NCBI GenBank assembly: GCA_009193035.1
Contig: SWDT01000017.1
Coordinates: 478,814 to 542,813 of the forward strand
DNA: 64,000 nucleotides
Source: Halicephalobus mephisto
Lineage: Eukaryota > Nematoda > Chromadorea > Rhabditida > Panagrolaimidae
Direction of reading: 5' to 3'
This document shows positions 11,073-22,269 of this stretch, in pieces (within the stretch, counting starts at the first letter, position 1; every line of letters starts with the position of its first letter). A program made the translations under genes and the position numbers. Below the pieces are notes generated by a model, which was not told the DNA's origin, searched no databases, and saw nothing but the letters and a program-made list of their open reading frames with translations.

Positions 11073-12587
11073 ACTCTAGATCTTCGATAAGGTGCATGTA
11101 TATTACTTGAAAATGTACAACTATAGTCACAAATTTAAATTCAGCTTTGTCATTTTGCATTTACTTCTAGATACTTAGTGTTGAAAATAAATTATTGATG
11201 ATCAATATAGTCTTCTACCATAATAATTAAAAGAAGAATTGAATTCCAGTATTTTGAGGTCATTGGAAGGTTGACCATAATTTTTCCAGTTTCTTCAAGT
11301 GCTCATACGAGGACTTTAGGGTTAAATTAAAGCGAATAGATGAACTTTTATCTTCTTTTAAACTTCTCAACGTTATATGCTCCTTCTTAAAAGTTATTAC
11401 TGAGAAGCATTCAAGTTTATGGTATTAATATCCGCTCTTAATCATTGTGTAGATTTCTTTATTTTTGGGTAGAGTAAATATTTAAGTTATTCAAGAAGGG
11501 CATGATAAGAATATATATTTTGGATCAATGAAGTTTCCAGCAAATTCTCTACCGTTGATGATACAAATAAGAAAATTTAATTCGACGAATTAAGATTTCA
11601 CGTGCAGAAATGATAGTTTTAGAGACAGAAAATAAACCTGTTCAAATCTTTTTGAAGACTTACTTCTGTCTCATTAGTACTTGAGACAATGGGAATTTTC
11701 TTAATTGTCAAGTCGAAATCAGACCAAATTGTTGTTAAATTTCTCAATCAAGAAAATGGTTTTATCCAACTGAAAATACTCAGCAATTGGGATGGGAGAA
11801 ATAGTAAAATCAAATATTTGAGAAAATCAACTTGCTAACAAACTAGGATTTGCAGATTCTTCAAATTGAGATGAGAATTTATAGAATAAAGAGCATTAAT
11901 AATTTACTATACAACTAAAAAGGTGTTCATTTAAATTAGAAAATTATAAGGATTAACTTTCAATTCCGGTGATTCAGGATGATTGATGTTCTCAAAAATG
12001 TTTGTGATTTAGTTTTGGGAGATCAAGATCTTTATTTTTAGAAAAAATGTTATTAAAATTTCTACAAAATGCAATGCAAAATTACTCAAAGAAATTATTG
12101 GTTGATTTATTTCCATCTCTGTTCAGTAATATTACAATCTATAAAAACAAACGAAAATTACAACGAGTAATTTAGACATGCACAGAAAAGTATTTCATTA
12201 TTTATTTCAGGGTCGCTGAAATCCAAAATTCGATACACTACAAGGATGATTTCTTTCTGATCGGAACGGCGAAAACGTCACCGATCCAGAAAAATTGATA
12301 AGTCTTAACAAAGATTTATCGATCGTATTGCATTTGTGTGTCTTAGCGCGTTTATGATAATGGTTTAATTATCCAAGTTTGAGATTTGCGTTCAGAATAA
12401 ATCGAAGAACAGACAGCATTTCGAACACTTTCATCGCCTAATGTTCATTCGTTAAGTAGGACGGCAAATTACTAATACTTAGTAGTGTGCAAATTGGATC
12501 AGATATAAATACTGCAAATTAAAAATATATCACTTGCTAGATTTCTGCGTTGAAAAAAATTGAATTTTCTTTCTAGAGATAGGATCA
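11073..12587. other. Intergenic, no gene seen
   Basis: AT-rich sequence following the kinase stop. It probably holds the 3'UTR (AATAAA-like words near 11187). I see no exon or repeat of note. Confidence 0.5.
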
Positions 12588-13021
12588 ATGGTTATTTCTT
12601 CCAATGAATCATGGAGTAAACAAAAAAATTCGTCAAAAAAGGACTTGAAAGTTGTAAGTTAATTATTATAATTAATATTTTCAATTATACAGTAGAACTT
12701 GGATATGATACCCCTGTTATAACATATCTCTGGTTATAGCATACGGTCTGAGTGAGTGTGTTTGGTTAGTTTGTCTTCGAATTTACCCCTGTTATGATAT
12801 ATCCTTTGTTATAACATACGCTTTTCCCTGTCCCAAGGGGGTATCTTATATTCAAGCTCAATTGTGTAATAATTATTCTTTAGAATGATGATGAAGAAGA
12901 AAAATTAATAATTGCTATCATTGAGCTCTTTGAGTGTCTTACTCCTGAACAACACGCTCTTCTTCCGTTGGAGACTAAACTAAGCATTCAGGCCGTTATT
13001 AATAATGTGGGAAATATGTAA
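12588..13021 (+). CDS. Small two-exon protein, family SP copy A (function unknown)
   Basis: Exons 12588-12653 (22 codons) and 12884-13021 (45 codons plus stop) encode 67 aa. The N-terminus is polar and Ser/Lys-rich. The second exon starts NDDEEEKLI and forms a likely amphipathic helix pair: IIAIIELFECLTPEQHALLP and then LETKLSIQAVINN. There is no signal peptide or membrane segment, so a cytoplasmic or nuclear protein is likely. Copy B (22013-22269, minus strand) has exactly the same exon lengths and intron phase, with about half the residues identical. A third copy (20034-20387) is more divergent. I do not recognise the family. The intron is enlarged by a MITE. Confidence 0.7.
12690..12866. 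mobile_element. Tc1/pogo-type MITE inside an intron
   Basis: The element is flanked by TA on both sides. The left end CAGTAGAACTTGGATATGAT faces a right end that reads, on the other strand, CAATTGAGCTTGAATATAAG, followed on both sides by ATACCCC. The inside has two diverged copies of CCCCTGTTATAACATAT. It is 177 bp with no transposase. TA duplication and CAGT-like ends are typical of the Tc1/mariner/pogo group. It sits wholly within the intron of the 12588 gene. Confidence 0.7.
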
Positions 13022-14544
13022 CTTCACGTCAGAAGAAGAACATTGTGATCATTATTGATGTTTGAAAATAAATACAACATCGTTATTTAGGATTGGCGAA
13101 TTTTCATGCATTTGATTATAGACCGGAAACGAAGAACCACTTCTAATTCGGGCGATAGATTTACAAAAGTTGCCAATTCGCAAAACGATGCGTCATTGTG
13201 AAATTAACTCAGATTACTGAAAATTATTTTCTGCCCAAATCAGAATGAAATGTGGGAAAGTAGTAAAAGTTAATTATTAAGTAGAAAATCAGATCGGACT
13301 TTTAGTAATTTTACAAGTGACCTCTATTTCGTATTTGAAAAGGAATTTTTGGTTCCAAGTAATGGAAAAGCCAGGAAATTACGTCTTGATTGACATAGAA
13401 CTCCTGATTAATAAATTTACTGGATATTATGCGAGCTATCTTTGTAAGCAAATTATTTCATCATGTTTCTTTTCTGTTATAACCAATCATGATCAAAATG
13501 TAAACAAAAAAGGACAGATTCACTGTTCAACTATGAAAACTGATTTCTTAACCAATTTTTATAAACTAGTAAAGTATGATATTTGTGTTAAATCAGAATT
13601 TACGAAATTCGATTTATCAGTAACAAAGTTCATTTAGTAAAGAACAAACTAAACAATCTTGATTCTAAATTTTAGAAAATTTGACAGAAGTGTTAACTAA
13701 AATATATAGTATATTATGTCGTGAAACGTGAATCTGTTTCTGACGTGAAATCCTTCGAAATCCATTAGAATCAGTTTGTTCTTGAGGATGACGGTCATTG
13801 AACTATTCAGAAAGTTGACTCTTAAACAATTAAATGCTCTGTTGTCAAACATTTGTAAATTTGCTGGAGATGTGATTCAACCGAGGCAGAGGTGATTAAT
13901 GTTTAATGTAATTAGAATGTATCACGAAGTAGATGTAAAATAACAGTAGAAAAGGTGATGAAGAGAACAGTTTTTCTATTTGAACAAAATTACTGAGAAA
14001 TCTACTATTTGTAACTTTAGTGCGACTGATTTGGTAGTAATTATTTTCAGCAAACTGGTATTAATTCTTAATTTTTAATTGTTTATGAATAAACTTTTCG
14101 ATATTCCGAAGGTCAATTGTAACAAGGACAGCTTTGATAGCATTTTAAATCTTGATTCTAATAGTATCAAACGTTCTAATTCGAAAAATAAGTCTGATTT
14201 ATGAACAATTTGAAAATTGTTTTCTAACCATCCAAAAACTCCTCATAATTTAGCTATTTATAGACTTAAAAATGATATATACGGAGAGAAAAAAGTTTTT
14301 AGTTATCACATAGCATAGTAATCATCGATTTGCATCAATTTTGAGCAAAGATCTAACGATGATGTCATCACATGATTTAAAAAACAAAACTTTTATAAAG
14401 GAATTCTCTTCATTTTCATTTATTTATTGTTCAACAGTAACGAATAATCTGGTCAATCAACGAATTTTGTTAATAGTACTTATTTGACTTTCGAATCCTT
14501 ACAATCAAAATCGAACTATATGATGATAATTGGCTGCATCAATT
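13022..14544. other. Intergenic, with one gene fragment
   Basis: Contains the fragment at 13788-13895. A stop-free stretch of about 106 codons at 13317-13637 lacks an early ATG and recognisable motifs, so I do not call it a gene. Confidence 0.45.
13788..13895 (+). pseudogene. Fragment of the small-protein family SP (copy D)
   Basis: 35 codons with VIELFRKLTLKQLNALLS, which align with IIELFECLTPEQHALLP of copy A. The first exon, the acidic NDDEEE segment and the second helix are missing or scrambled. The downstream words GAGGCAGAGGTG recur at about 18430, pointing to a duplicated segment. Probably a relic. Confidence 0.5.
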
Positions 14545-16023
14545 TTAAGGTTTTCTGATGATATCAAAAAATAATTCTTTCAATAAGTCCTTTGTTGATG
14601 CTGGTCTCTCGCAGATTCCCCCTTCTGCACAGTGGAATCCCTCGGGGCAACAGGAGTTCTTGCAGCACATACCTTGAGATAAAGGACAGCACTGGAAGGA
14701 TTTCGCTCCTATCTCGTTTTCCACTGGGCAACAAGTGGACTTTAAAGGACAATTACTCCCATCTGGACATATCTTCAGGTATTCTTTTCTAGGATTGTAG
14801 GATTTCCCAAAGACAAGATCTGATTTGGGGATTGTCATGATTATTTCTCCTATATCAACGACACAGCCTGATTTTGAGCATCTGAAGCCATTGGGACAGC
14901 ATCCAGATTCACAGCAGACTCCTTCAGGGAATGGACAACAAATTGGATTTGTAATAAAAGTAGATGAACAACAGGTCTGGTAGCTTTCACAGTAGCCTGA
15001 GGCACAAGGAAGAGACGATGGCTGTAGATTACGTGAAAGTCTCTGAACAACCCTAGTTGCGGGGAATTGCTTGTACCAAGGGAATGTTTCAAGAGTCTAG
15101 AATTCAATAATTAGAAGATCAATAGATACGGTCGAACAGAAGGATATTAGTTATACAAGGAAAAACAGAAGAATCTATAGAATTGAATCCCCAAAAATGG
15201 ATTTATTTCTGATTCGTGTTTACTTCGGCGAAAAAAGAACAAGTATTTTTTTGTTAAAGTAGTATATACTCCTGATTTTTTGATTTCTTGTGCTGCAGTA
15301 ACTGACCCTGCTTGAACATCTTGGACTTAATTATCTAAGTTTGAAGAGAGAATAAAGTATTATTTTTGTTATAGATAGTTGAGAAATAAAAAAACAAACC
15401 GTTGGGTGAATGCATTCACCTGCATTAGATCCGCATTTCGTGCCTTCGGGGCAGCAGTGGAGTATGTTTTTACAACAAATACTATTGGGGGTAGGGCAAC
15501 AATAGGACAGGTCTTTTCTATAACTGCAACAACTCAATCCAGAAGGACATTTGAATCTTCCATCTGTACAAACAATATCTTTATTTTCAGTTTCAATCTG
15601 AAGCGAATTTCTCCTTTGAGAATAAGTTAAGACATTCACTTTAAGGTAACCCAATTCAGCACTATATTTGTCATAATCTTCTTCATTACCAATAACTGGA
15701 ATCTCAAAGGCTTCGCTTGATGAATTCTTGTCGAAGAAAATCCGAGAAGCTTTGAATTTCCTCATCATAGGATTTCTGTATCGGATCGAAGAGTGAGGAA
15801 TACATTCTTTACTAGTGATATCGCAGACAGTATCGTGGGGACAACAATGAATATCATCTCTACAACAGACGGCATTAGGTTCAGGACAACAACCGTAGGT
15901 GCTATCCTTTAAGGGACAACAAGTGGTTTCATCAGGACAAGTCAAAGTTTTGTCTGGACATTCAACTACAGCAAAAACAGAATCAAAAAGAGAAATGAGT
16001 ACAATCACAATTAAAAAATTCAT
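14545..16023 (-). CDS. Secreted granulin precursor with four granulin modules
   Basis: Two exons: 16023-15400 and 15096-14545, phase-0 intron of 303 nt, 391 aa. The start at 16023 is the first ATG and gives a signal peptide (MNFLIVIVLISLFDSVFA). Modules 1 and 2 have the classic granulin spacing with paired cysteines (TTCCP, YGCCP, AVCCRD, HCCPHDTVC; LSCCS, YCCPTP, HCCPEGTKC). Modules 3 and 4 are shorter variants with ESGCCPNGFRC and KNSCCPEGFHC in place of the usual DxxHCCP. A linker of about 60 residues rich in acidic and Ser residues separates modules 1 and 2. Granulins are released by proteolysis and act as secreted growth or immune factors or lysosomal peptides. The paired duplicated ends suggest internal duplication. 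A minus-strand TATAAA lies at 16074-16079. Confidence 0.92.
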
Positions 16024-16073
16024 TTTCAATTGCGCATTAAAGGTGATCTCAGAAAGGAAAGAAAAAATAAGCG

Positions 16074-16079
16074 TTTATA
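16074..16079 (-). promoter_or_regulatory. TATA box of the granulin gene
   Basis: TATAAA on the minus strand, about 51 bp before the ATG at 16023, at a normal distance for a short leader. Confidence 0.55.
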
Positions 16080-16663
16080 ACAAGGTCGTCAGTTAATTTG
16101 TACTATCTGTCCTTCATTGTTTAAAAGCAAGAAAACCGAGAGCCACTTGATTGTTTTCAAATTTTTGTGAATCATTTTCATTAATTTCGATTTTGGACTA
16201 CAAAAATTTCAGAAGGTAAATAAGAATCTGTCAATGAAAATTTGACCAAAGACAAAGTTTTTCATTATTATTGAATAATCAATCAATGAAAGTGGAAAGA
16301 ATGCATTTGCAAAAGTTCCATGTTTATGAAAAATCACGTCATTCAATTTTAGTTTATTTTTCGTATTTACGAGAGCATCAATATAGAAAGCGGAGATTTA
16401 CAGATATATCGAGGGGAACGAGAATGCCAAATTGATGAAAATCCTTATGGAGGTCCATGACAGAAGTGTGAATGGAAATTAACCAACGTCAAATAGAAGT
16501 AGTTTTTTTAAGCTGAGAAAGTGATGGTAGATTTCTAAACGAGTTTATAAAGCTGTAGAAAGTTTAATTTTGTAATCAAGTTCTTTTGCAATCGAAGCCA
16601 TTTACGTCTTCATAGACACGATAATCTGTTTAAATTTCCTGTGTCTATAATGTTCTTAAAAAG

Positions 16664-16820
16664 AACTCCAGTTATTAACGTCATGTGAGATCTGCACCGA
16701 AGTGGAGTATGTGAAATAGATGGATTATATAGTAAAAATCAAAACAAGAAGAGAAATATTGCTCAATACATTTCCCAAAAGACTGCACCGGAAATCATTT
16801 CTTAAGACCAGTGATTAATG
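16664..16820 (+). promoter_or_regulatory. Shared upstream block of the Src-like family, copy 2
   Basis: It begins GAACTCCAGTTATTAACGTC and ends with an ACCGGAAATCATTTCTTAAG stretch, in register with 8846-9025 and 25747-25930. It lies about 509 bp before the ATG at 17176. Confidence 0.5.
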
Positions 16821-16972
16821 ATTCATTACATGGAAGATTAATGAATCCCAGAAAATCAGAATTAGTTTGATGAATTATACATTTCAACATGCTAAACTTC
16901 CGGATGTGATCATGATTCATCCAAGTTCGTAACTTCAAAGATAATTTTGATAATTACCACATTTGTTTACAC

Positions 16973-16980
16973 TATATAAG
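16973..16980 (+). promoter_or_regulatory. TATA box of the SH2-only Src-like gene
   Basis: TATATAAG lies about 200 bp before the ATG at 17176. The leader between them ends TTTTAG then GCTTAAGCATCATGG. This resembles the 26.2 kb paralogue and suggests a 5'UTR intron or trans-splice acceptor just before the start. Confidence 0.4.
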
Positions 16981-17175
16981 ACTTGATTCTCACGTAGATG
17001 ATTAGTTATATTTTTATTGATTTCATAGACGAGTTAATGAACTTTTCAGGTTCTGAGTAAATTGCGTATTTCTGTGTTTTTTCCCGAAACATATTTTGCG
17101 ACTTTGCGTGTCAATTTTGATTTACCTGAGTTTTACTATTTAATACATAAATTTTACATTTTAGGCTTAAGCATC

Positions 17176-17607
17176 ATGGGTAATTTCATAATTTGCCAAA
17201 GTCGGTTAAATACCTTACAAGATGACCAGTTTCCACTACTTTTTCCTTTGAGCCAGGAAGAGGCGTTAGAATCTGACGAGTAATTCTTTAGCATCTTTGA
17301 TTAATTTTCATTGTATCTTTTTAGATGGTTTGTTGGCAAAATATCCAGAGCACAAGCAGAGCAACTTGTGTCTGGGGAAGGGTTGCCTACAGGGACTTTT
17401 TTGATACGAGAACGAGAGACAAATCCATTGGAATACGCCCTAACCATGAAAGCTAAGGACGGCGTGAAACATTACAAGATCAACAGACTGAATGGAAACG
17501 AAGGATTTTTCATTACTTCACGTATCACGTTTCCATCACTGGATGAGCTTGTTCGTTATTATATAGAGAAAGCAGATGGACTTTGTAACCAGTTGACATT
17601 GTATTAA
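17176..17607 (+). CDS. SH2-only Src paralogue with myristoylation-type N-terminus, no SH3 or kinase
   Basis: Exons 17176-17279 and 17325-17607 with a 45-nt intron at the same place as intron 1 of the two full kinases; about 128 aa. MGNFIICQ keeps the Gly2 and a Cys for acylation. The SH3 domain is missing from exon 1, although the last residues of that exon (ALESDE) match its end in the paralogues. The SH2 domain is complete (WFVGKIS, phosphotyrosine-binding FLIRER, VKHYKI, EGFFITSR, ADGLCNQLT). It then stops where the kinases continue into the linker. No kinase exons follow. The frame is intact and splice sites are good, so it could be a working membrane-bound SH2 adaptor or competitor of the kinases. 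A young pseudogene is the alternative. Confidence 0.75.
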
Positions 17608-17714
17608 TAATATTTCATCACAACTATTTTTAAGATATTTCACATTCCATTGTAATTGCATTTGTGTCTAAATTACAAATACTTTTTCGGTGTTAGTTTC
17701 TAAATGACTCAGAA

Positions 17715-18289
17715 CTATCTACTGTCGGAAAGTTGTTCATTTTAACCCTTGAAATAAATTCTCGTGGGCAGGAATTGCACTGTAAGATTCTGCTTATCGG
17801 AGATTCTGGTCTCGGTAAAATCGAGATTCTTAATCGACTTATCGGCAATGATTTCCAATCCGAGGTCACTCCAACTTATGGCATTGGCTACAAGTTTAAG
17901 ACTATTATAGTCGATGGGCAGATGGTCAAACTTAAACTTTGGTATTGTTTCTGTTCTCTTTTATTGATTAACTTTATCAATTTAGAGATACTTCTGGGGA
18001 AGAGAAGTTTAACTCACTTACAACTGCTTGTTATCGAGAGACAAAAGACTTCTTGTTGGTTTATGATATTACAGACTGTAGATCTTTCGACAATATCTCC
18101 ATATGGTTCGAGACAATTGAGAAATATGGTGATAAAGAAGCTATAAAGATCATTGTTGATAACAAATCTGATGTATATGACAAGCAAGTTATCCTGAAAA
18201 AACAAGGCAAAGAAATGGTCCCTAAATACTGTATTCCGTTCTTTGAAACAAGCGCTCTAACAGATACTAATTTTGATACAACATTGTAG
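17715..18289 (+). pseudogene. Degenerate Rab-like small GTPase
   Basis: Exon-like segments are about 17760-17941 and 17986-18289, separated by a GTATTG...TTTAG intron. Homology runs through the P-loop region (ILLIGDSGLGK), switch I, DTSGEEKF (switch II), VYDITD, NKSD (for NKCD) and ETSA. Several things are wrong. The P-loop Lys is followed by Ile instead of Ser/Thr. No ATG is in frame before the P-loop. Splicing in the homologous frame makes a TGA at the junction. The protein would end about 20-30 residues early with no prenylation cysteines. I read it as a pseudogene, though an upstream exon was not excluded. Confidence 0.65.
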
Positions 18290-20033
18290 TAGAAAGTAGA
18301 TTTTTTGTGAATTTTTAAATTTAATATTTTTTAAATTTTACACCAGGAAAACATTAGTTTGAATAAATCTTAATCATTTCTGTTCTTTATCAGTAACATG
18401 AGGTGTGGATTCACTGACTTTCGGTAAGAGGCAGAGGTGTTTACATGTTGAAGTAATGAGAATCTCTATCATGATCTCTTTTCTAAAATGACATATATTA
18501 AATTACAATATATTGAACTTATTTTTTTATCTCCTACTATCCTTCAACGTTCCTATATTTCCTTTATCGTCTAATAGGGTTAGACATTTATCTTTTCCTG
18601 TCTGATACTCTTTACTGATTTCCTGATTCTCATTAGAGTCAGAAATTTCTGGAAAGAAATGTTGTCTGAGATTAATTTCATTGGAATTCTGAAAAATATT
18701 AATACTATACTTGTAGAATTGATGCACGTCCACATTTACGGTATGAAGAAGATCGTAGAAAGAATAAAGGTTGAATTTTGAAAACCCACAAATGATTCAT
18801 TGTCAGATGCCACTGATTTACATTACAATTAGATTAATAGTGGCAAAAATGCTTAACATTATGATTACTATAGTTATCTGGAACAAAAAGCTATTGTTGC
18901 ATTTCTAGTATTTTTAGGATTCTACTATACTTTCTCCCTTGATTGGATTGGTGTGGAATATTAATCAAATCCATCATCAGACAGTTGTCTATTTGATGTT
19001 TTATTGATTGATCCTTCCATAATCGGTCAATACTGAGGATGTCAATCCCACTATTGTTGTCAGTCAGTGTCTTGGAAAGAAAATCTGTTACTATTATAAT
19101 TTGAATCATTAGTCAAGTTCATGAGAATCAATACCAGTAGACAACGAAAATAGTTCATTACTAATTCAAAACCAGAGATATTTATCTTGTTTTACAAAGA
19201 ACAATAAAAATTCATTCCCGATGACTAATAATTACTGTAAGAGTGCAATCATAATAATTACAAAACAAGTAACGTTGCAAATACCAAATTGAACTTCCAA
19301 TGGATTTATCGATTTTACAAATGTAAGTCACAATATTGGCTTAAATTCTGTGAAGTTTTAACTTTTATATAAAACTTAGCCAACTGAAATGAAAACCTTA
19401 AATATCAGGAGAATAATAAAGTTTGACTTATGACCTCAGCTTAAACAATTAATATTTGATCAATGCAGTATTTTCCATGTATATTTAGCATAACGATGTC
19501 ATTAGTCATCTTTTCGGCGAAGAAACACCATTTCGTAATTATCAATACACCCAGAAAATACATGGTCATTTAATTAGTAAACGAACGCGATATGTAAAAG
19601 ACTCTTGTTCTTGTTTAAGATTCAGCCGCGATAATGAATAAGTTGTTTTGATTTCCTTTTATTTGTTTTTGTAGAATATTTAACGATATTCTGCAAAATC
19701 ATCCTCTTATTCATATTTAATCCGTGCCCCTTGAGTTTTGAAGTATGATATTGTAAAAAAGATTCATTATCAAACTTAATCAATAGTGTAGATGTTGCAA
19801 ATCATCTTTTTGATTTTCGTTGTACATAATTCCATAATTTTCACTCTTAACCACGATCATTTACTTTAACAGACTTTGATATAAAAATAAGGAGAGGAGT
19901 GTTTTTATATCGAAAAATGAAAATAGTACAATCAAAAAATTTTGACTTTAGGGCGGCGGAAGTGGAGGCGGAACTATTGTTGAATATTTAAGGACACCTT
20001 TTCGAAGTATCATTCAGTCTTGAGATCTATATA
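18290..20033. other. Intergenic, no gene supported
   Basis: Short minus-strand open stretches occur (18527-18733, 18891-19109) but show no motif or convincing splice structure. Words near 18400-18480 resemble 13870-13940, suggesting an old segmental duplication around the small-protein family. Confidence 0.4.
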
Positions 20034-20387
20034 ATGAAATCCTCTAATTGCCATGTTGTCTCTTCTAATGCTGTACAAAGTCAAGAATACGAAGAACTAG
20101 TCGACAATTCCACTGGAAACCAATCCAGCTATGTTCTTCCTGAGTCCGTTAATCATGATTCAAGTTATGAAAACCAAGTAAGTATTTTGAAAATCGATTT
20201 GTAATTTCTCTCCGTAATTCCTGATGACTTATCGGAAATCATTATTTTATTTCAGCAAAGTACAAGAGAAGATAGAATAAAGACCGTCATTGAGATGTTC
20301 CATATCATCTACAGGGATACTGGAAGATATCCAGAAATCTCTCGAGAATCACTCGAGCTAGTTTTGGATATTGTAAATAATAACTAG
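20034..20387 (+). CDS. Small two-exon protein, family SP copy C (divergent)
   Basis: Exons 20034-20177 (48 codons) and 20256-20387 (43 codons plus stop), intron 78 nt, 91 aa. The first exon is polar, rich in Ser/Asn with several Tyr (EYEELV, SSYVLP, SSYENQ). These could be phosphotyrosine sites, which is notable beside SH2 proteins, but that is inference. The second exon, REDRIKTVIEMFHIIYRDTG then ESLELVLDIVNNN, aligns with the helical exon of copies A and B (LIIAIIELF, LSIQAVINN). The intron phase is the same. Function unknown. Confidence 0.6.
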
Positions 20388-22012
20388 ATTAAACAGTGTT
20401 TAAGCAACTCAAAAACCTCAAACATCAAATATTCAATAGGGTAAGTGTGTTCAAAATACCGACCAAATATTTGTTTTTCAAATATGTACAATAAAAAGGC
20501 AATTTATTAAAATTGATCGGGATCACATCCATCAATGTTATTAGTAGTTTACGAGTAACTTCGAAATATCGAGATTTAACATTCAAGAAAGCCGATTTTC
20601 GAAAAATTGAAATTGAATTTTTTTATTTTTCATGGGATGATAATTTCTTAAGATCAAAACTTCAAATTCGACTATTCATTTACCATTTTTTTGTTTAGTC
20701 CAGACCAATTTTAAAAAATTACGTTAATTTTGCTACAGAAAACATCCTGGAAATCAAAAATAAAAGACAAAAAACCGGAAACTGGATATTATTTAATTAC
20801 TAACTATTTATCGTGGATTTTTTTATTATTAATAACTTTGACATATCGTTATGCATAAAGTAACTTTGAGAAAACATTTCATAAAACTTCTGAATTATGA
20901 TTTTTGTCTTTACAAATTAATGTTTTTAAATAGAAAGTTGATTTTTATTCATATAACCACAAACTTACCTGTCCGTTTGAGCTTCATTATTGTGAAGTTT
21001 ACTGTCCTTCATAAATCATCTTCTTGGAGTGTCAACTGCTGACTTACTGTAGATTCATTGCTCTCATTTTAAAATTTGCTGTTCAAGTTCTAACAAAAGG
21101 AAGAACCTTTGATGCACATTTTCAAGGGAAGAATTTTCTGTTTTTCTCAAGTGCTGGTGTCTCCTTGTAGCGGTATCATCCATCAAGACCTTACCTAATC
21201 ATCCTAACTGCTGAATTACTATTCCTTTAAGGATATGGTTGTGCGCAACGAACAAAAATATCTTATTTTTTTTTTGTAAATTTTAGTTATTTTAATTATT
21301 ATCAATAATTGATAACTTTAAAAACATGAAGCTATTTAGGCAGAACGTCAAATCCATTTTTGTATTTCCAGTAATCTAGCAGTATGTTATTCACATGAAA
21401 AGTCAAACTACTATCCAAATCAAGATTATAAGGAGCTACTTTGGAATGGGTTTTAGGTAAAAGTTAGTGGCATAGAACATCAGCTAGTGTTCGAAGCTTT
21501 TATATATCGATAGTCATAAATTTAAATAGTTTCCAAAAACTATCAGTTCTACTAAATAGAGCCAATATTGAGATCAAAGTTGACGTAAGTTCCTGACGAA
21601 TAACTGGAGGTCAATGTTTAATTGAAAATGAAAACTTTACTAAAATACGAAAGTTTCATCATTATCTGCAAGTTGAAAAGCAAAAGAAACGACTTCTAGT
21701 TCCTTACCGGAAAAGAAGTCCAAGAAATCCAATAGTAGAAAAGAATGTGAATGTCCAGAGATAGTTATGTATTTCCTTGCATTATGTTATGGATTCCAAT
21801 GCTCTCGGAAAGTAATCTCGACGGTGAAACTCATACTAGTTATAAAAGGAATAATAAAAGGCACCTTCGATATTACTAGAACGTATCAGTTAAACTGGCT
21901 TTTATTATAATAATTATTCAATATAATAAAATTAACATTTCTTTAATGATAAAACATACATAATTATATAACATTAAATCAATTCATGGTCATAGAGTCC
22001 TTTCATCTGAAG
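20388..22012. other. Intergenic, no gene seen
   Basis: AT-rich. Open stretches at 20513-20698 and 20851-21042 are short, low in complexity and without motifs. Nothing else found. Confidence 0.45.
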
Positions 22013-22269
22013 TTATACATATTTCATATTATTGACAACAATTTGAGCACATAATTGAACCTCCAATGGGAGGAGAGTAAGTTGTTCGGAAGTCAGAAGC
22101 ACAAAGAGTTCACCGATAGAAATTATTAGTTGTTCTTCTTCATTATCATTCTGAATAATAATTACTCTGTAATTAAAAATATTAATTATAATAATCAACT
22201 TACGGGTTTAAAATCCTTCTTTTTTGGCAAACCTCGTTTATTCCATGATCCATTCGAAGAACTGGCCAT
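22013..22269 (-). CDS. Small two-exon protein, family SP copy B
   Basis: Exons 22269-22204 (22 codons) and 22150-22013 (45 codons plus stop), 53-nt intron, 67 aa. It begins MASSSNGSWNKRG. Exon 2 starts NDNEEEQLI, then ISIGELFVLLTSEQLTLLPL and VQLCAQIVVNN. Exon lengths and phase are identical to copy A at 12588 on the opposite strand. I chose the acceptor at 22151-22152 over an earlier TTACAG because it gives this exact match. Function not recognised. Confidence 0.7.

Noticed and set aside
13317..13637. 106-codon plus-strand frame
   Set aside because: No early ATG, AT-biased residues and no motif; not like the small-exon genes around it.
18527..19109. Minus-strand frames of 68 and 72 codons
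   Set aside because: No recognisable motif; the best acceptor would leave an intron of about 22 nt, too short.
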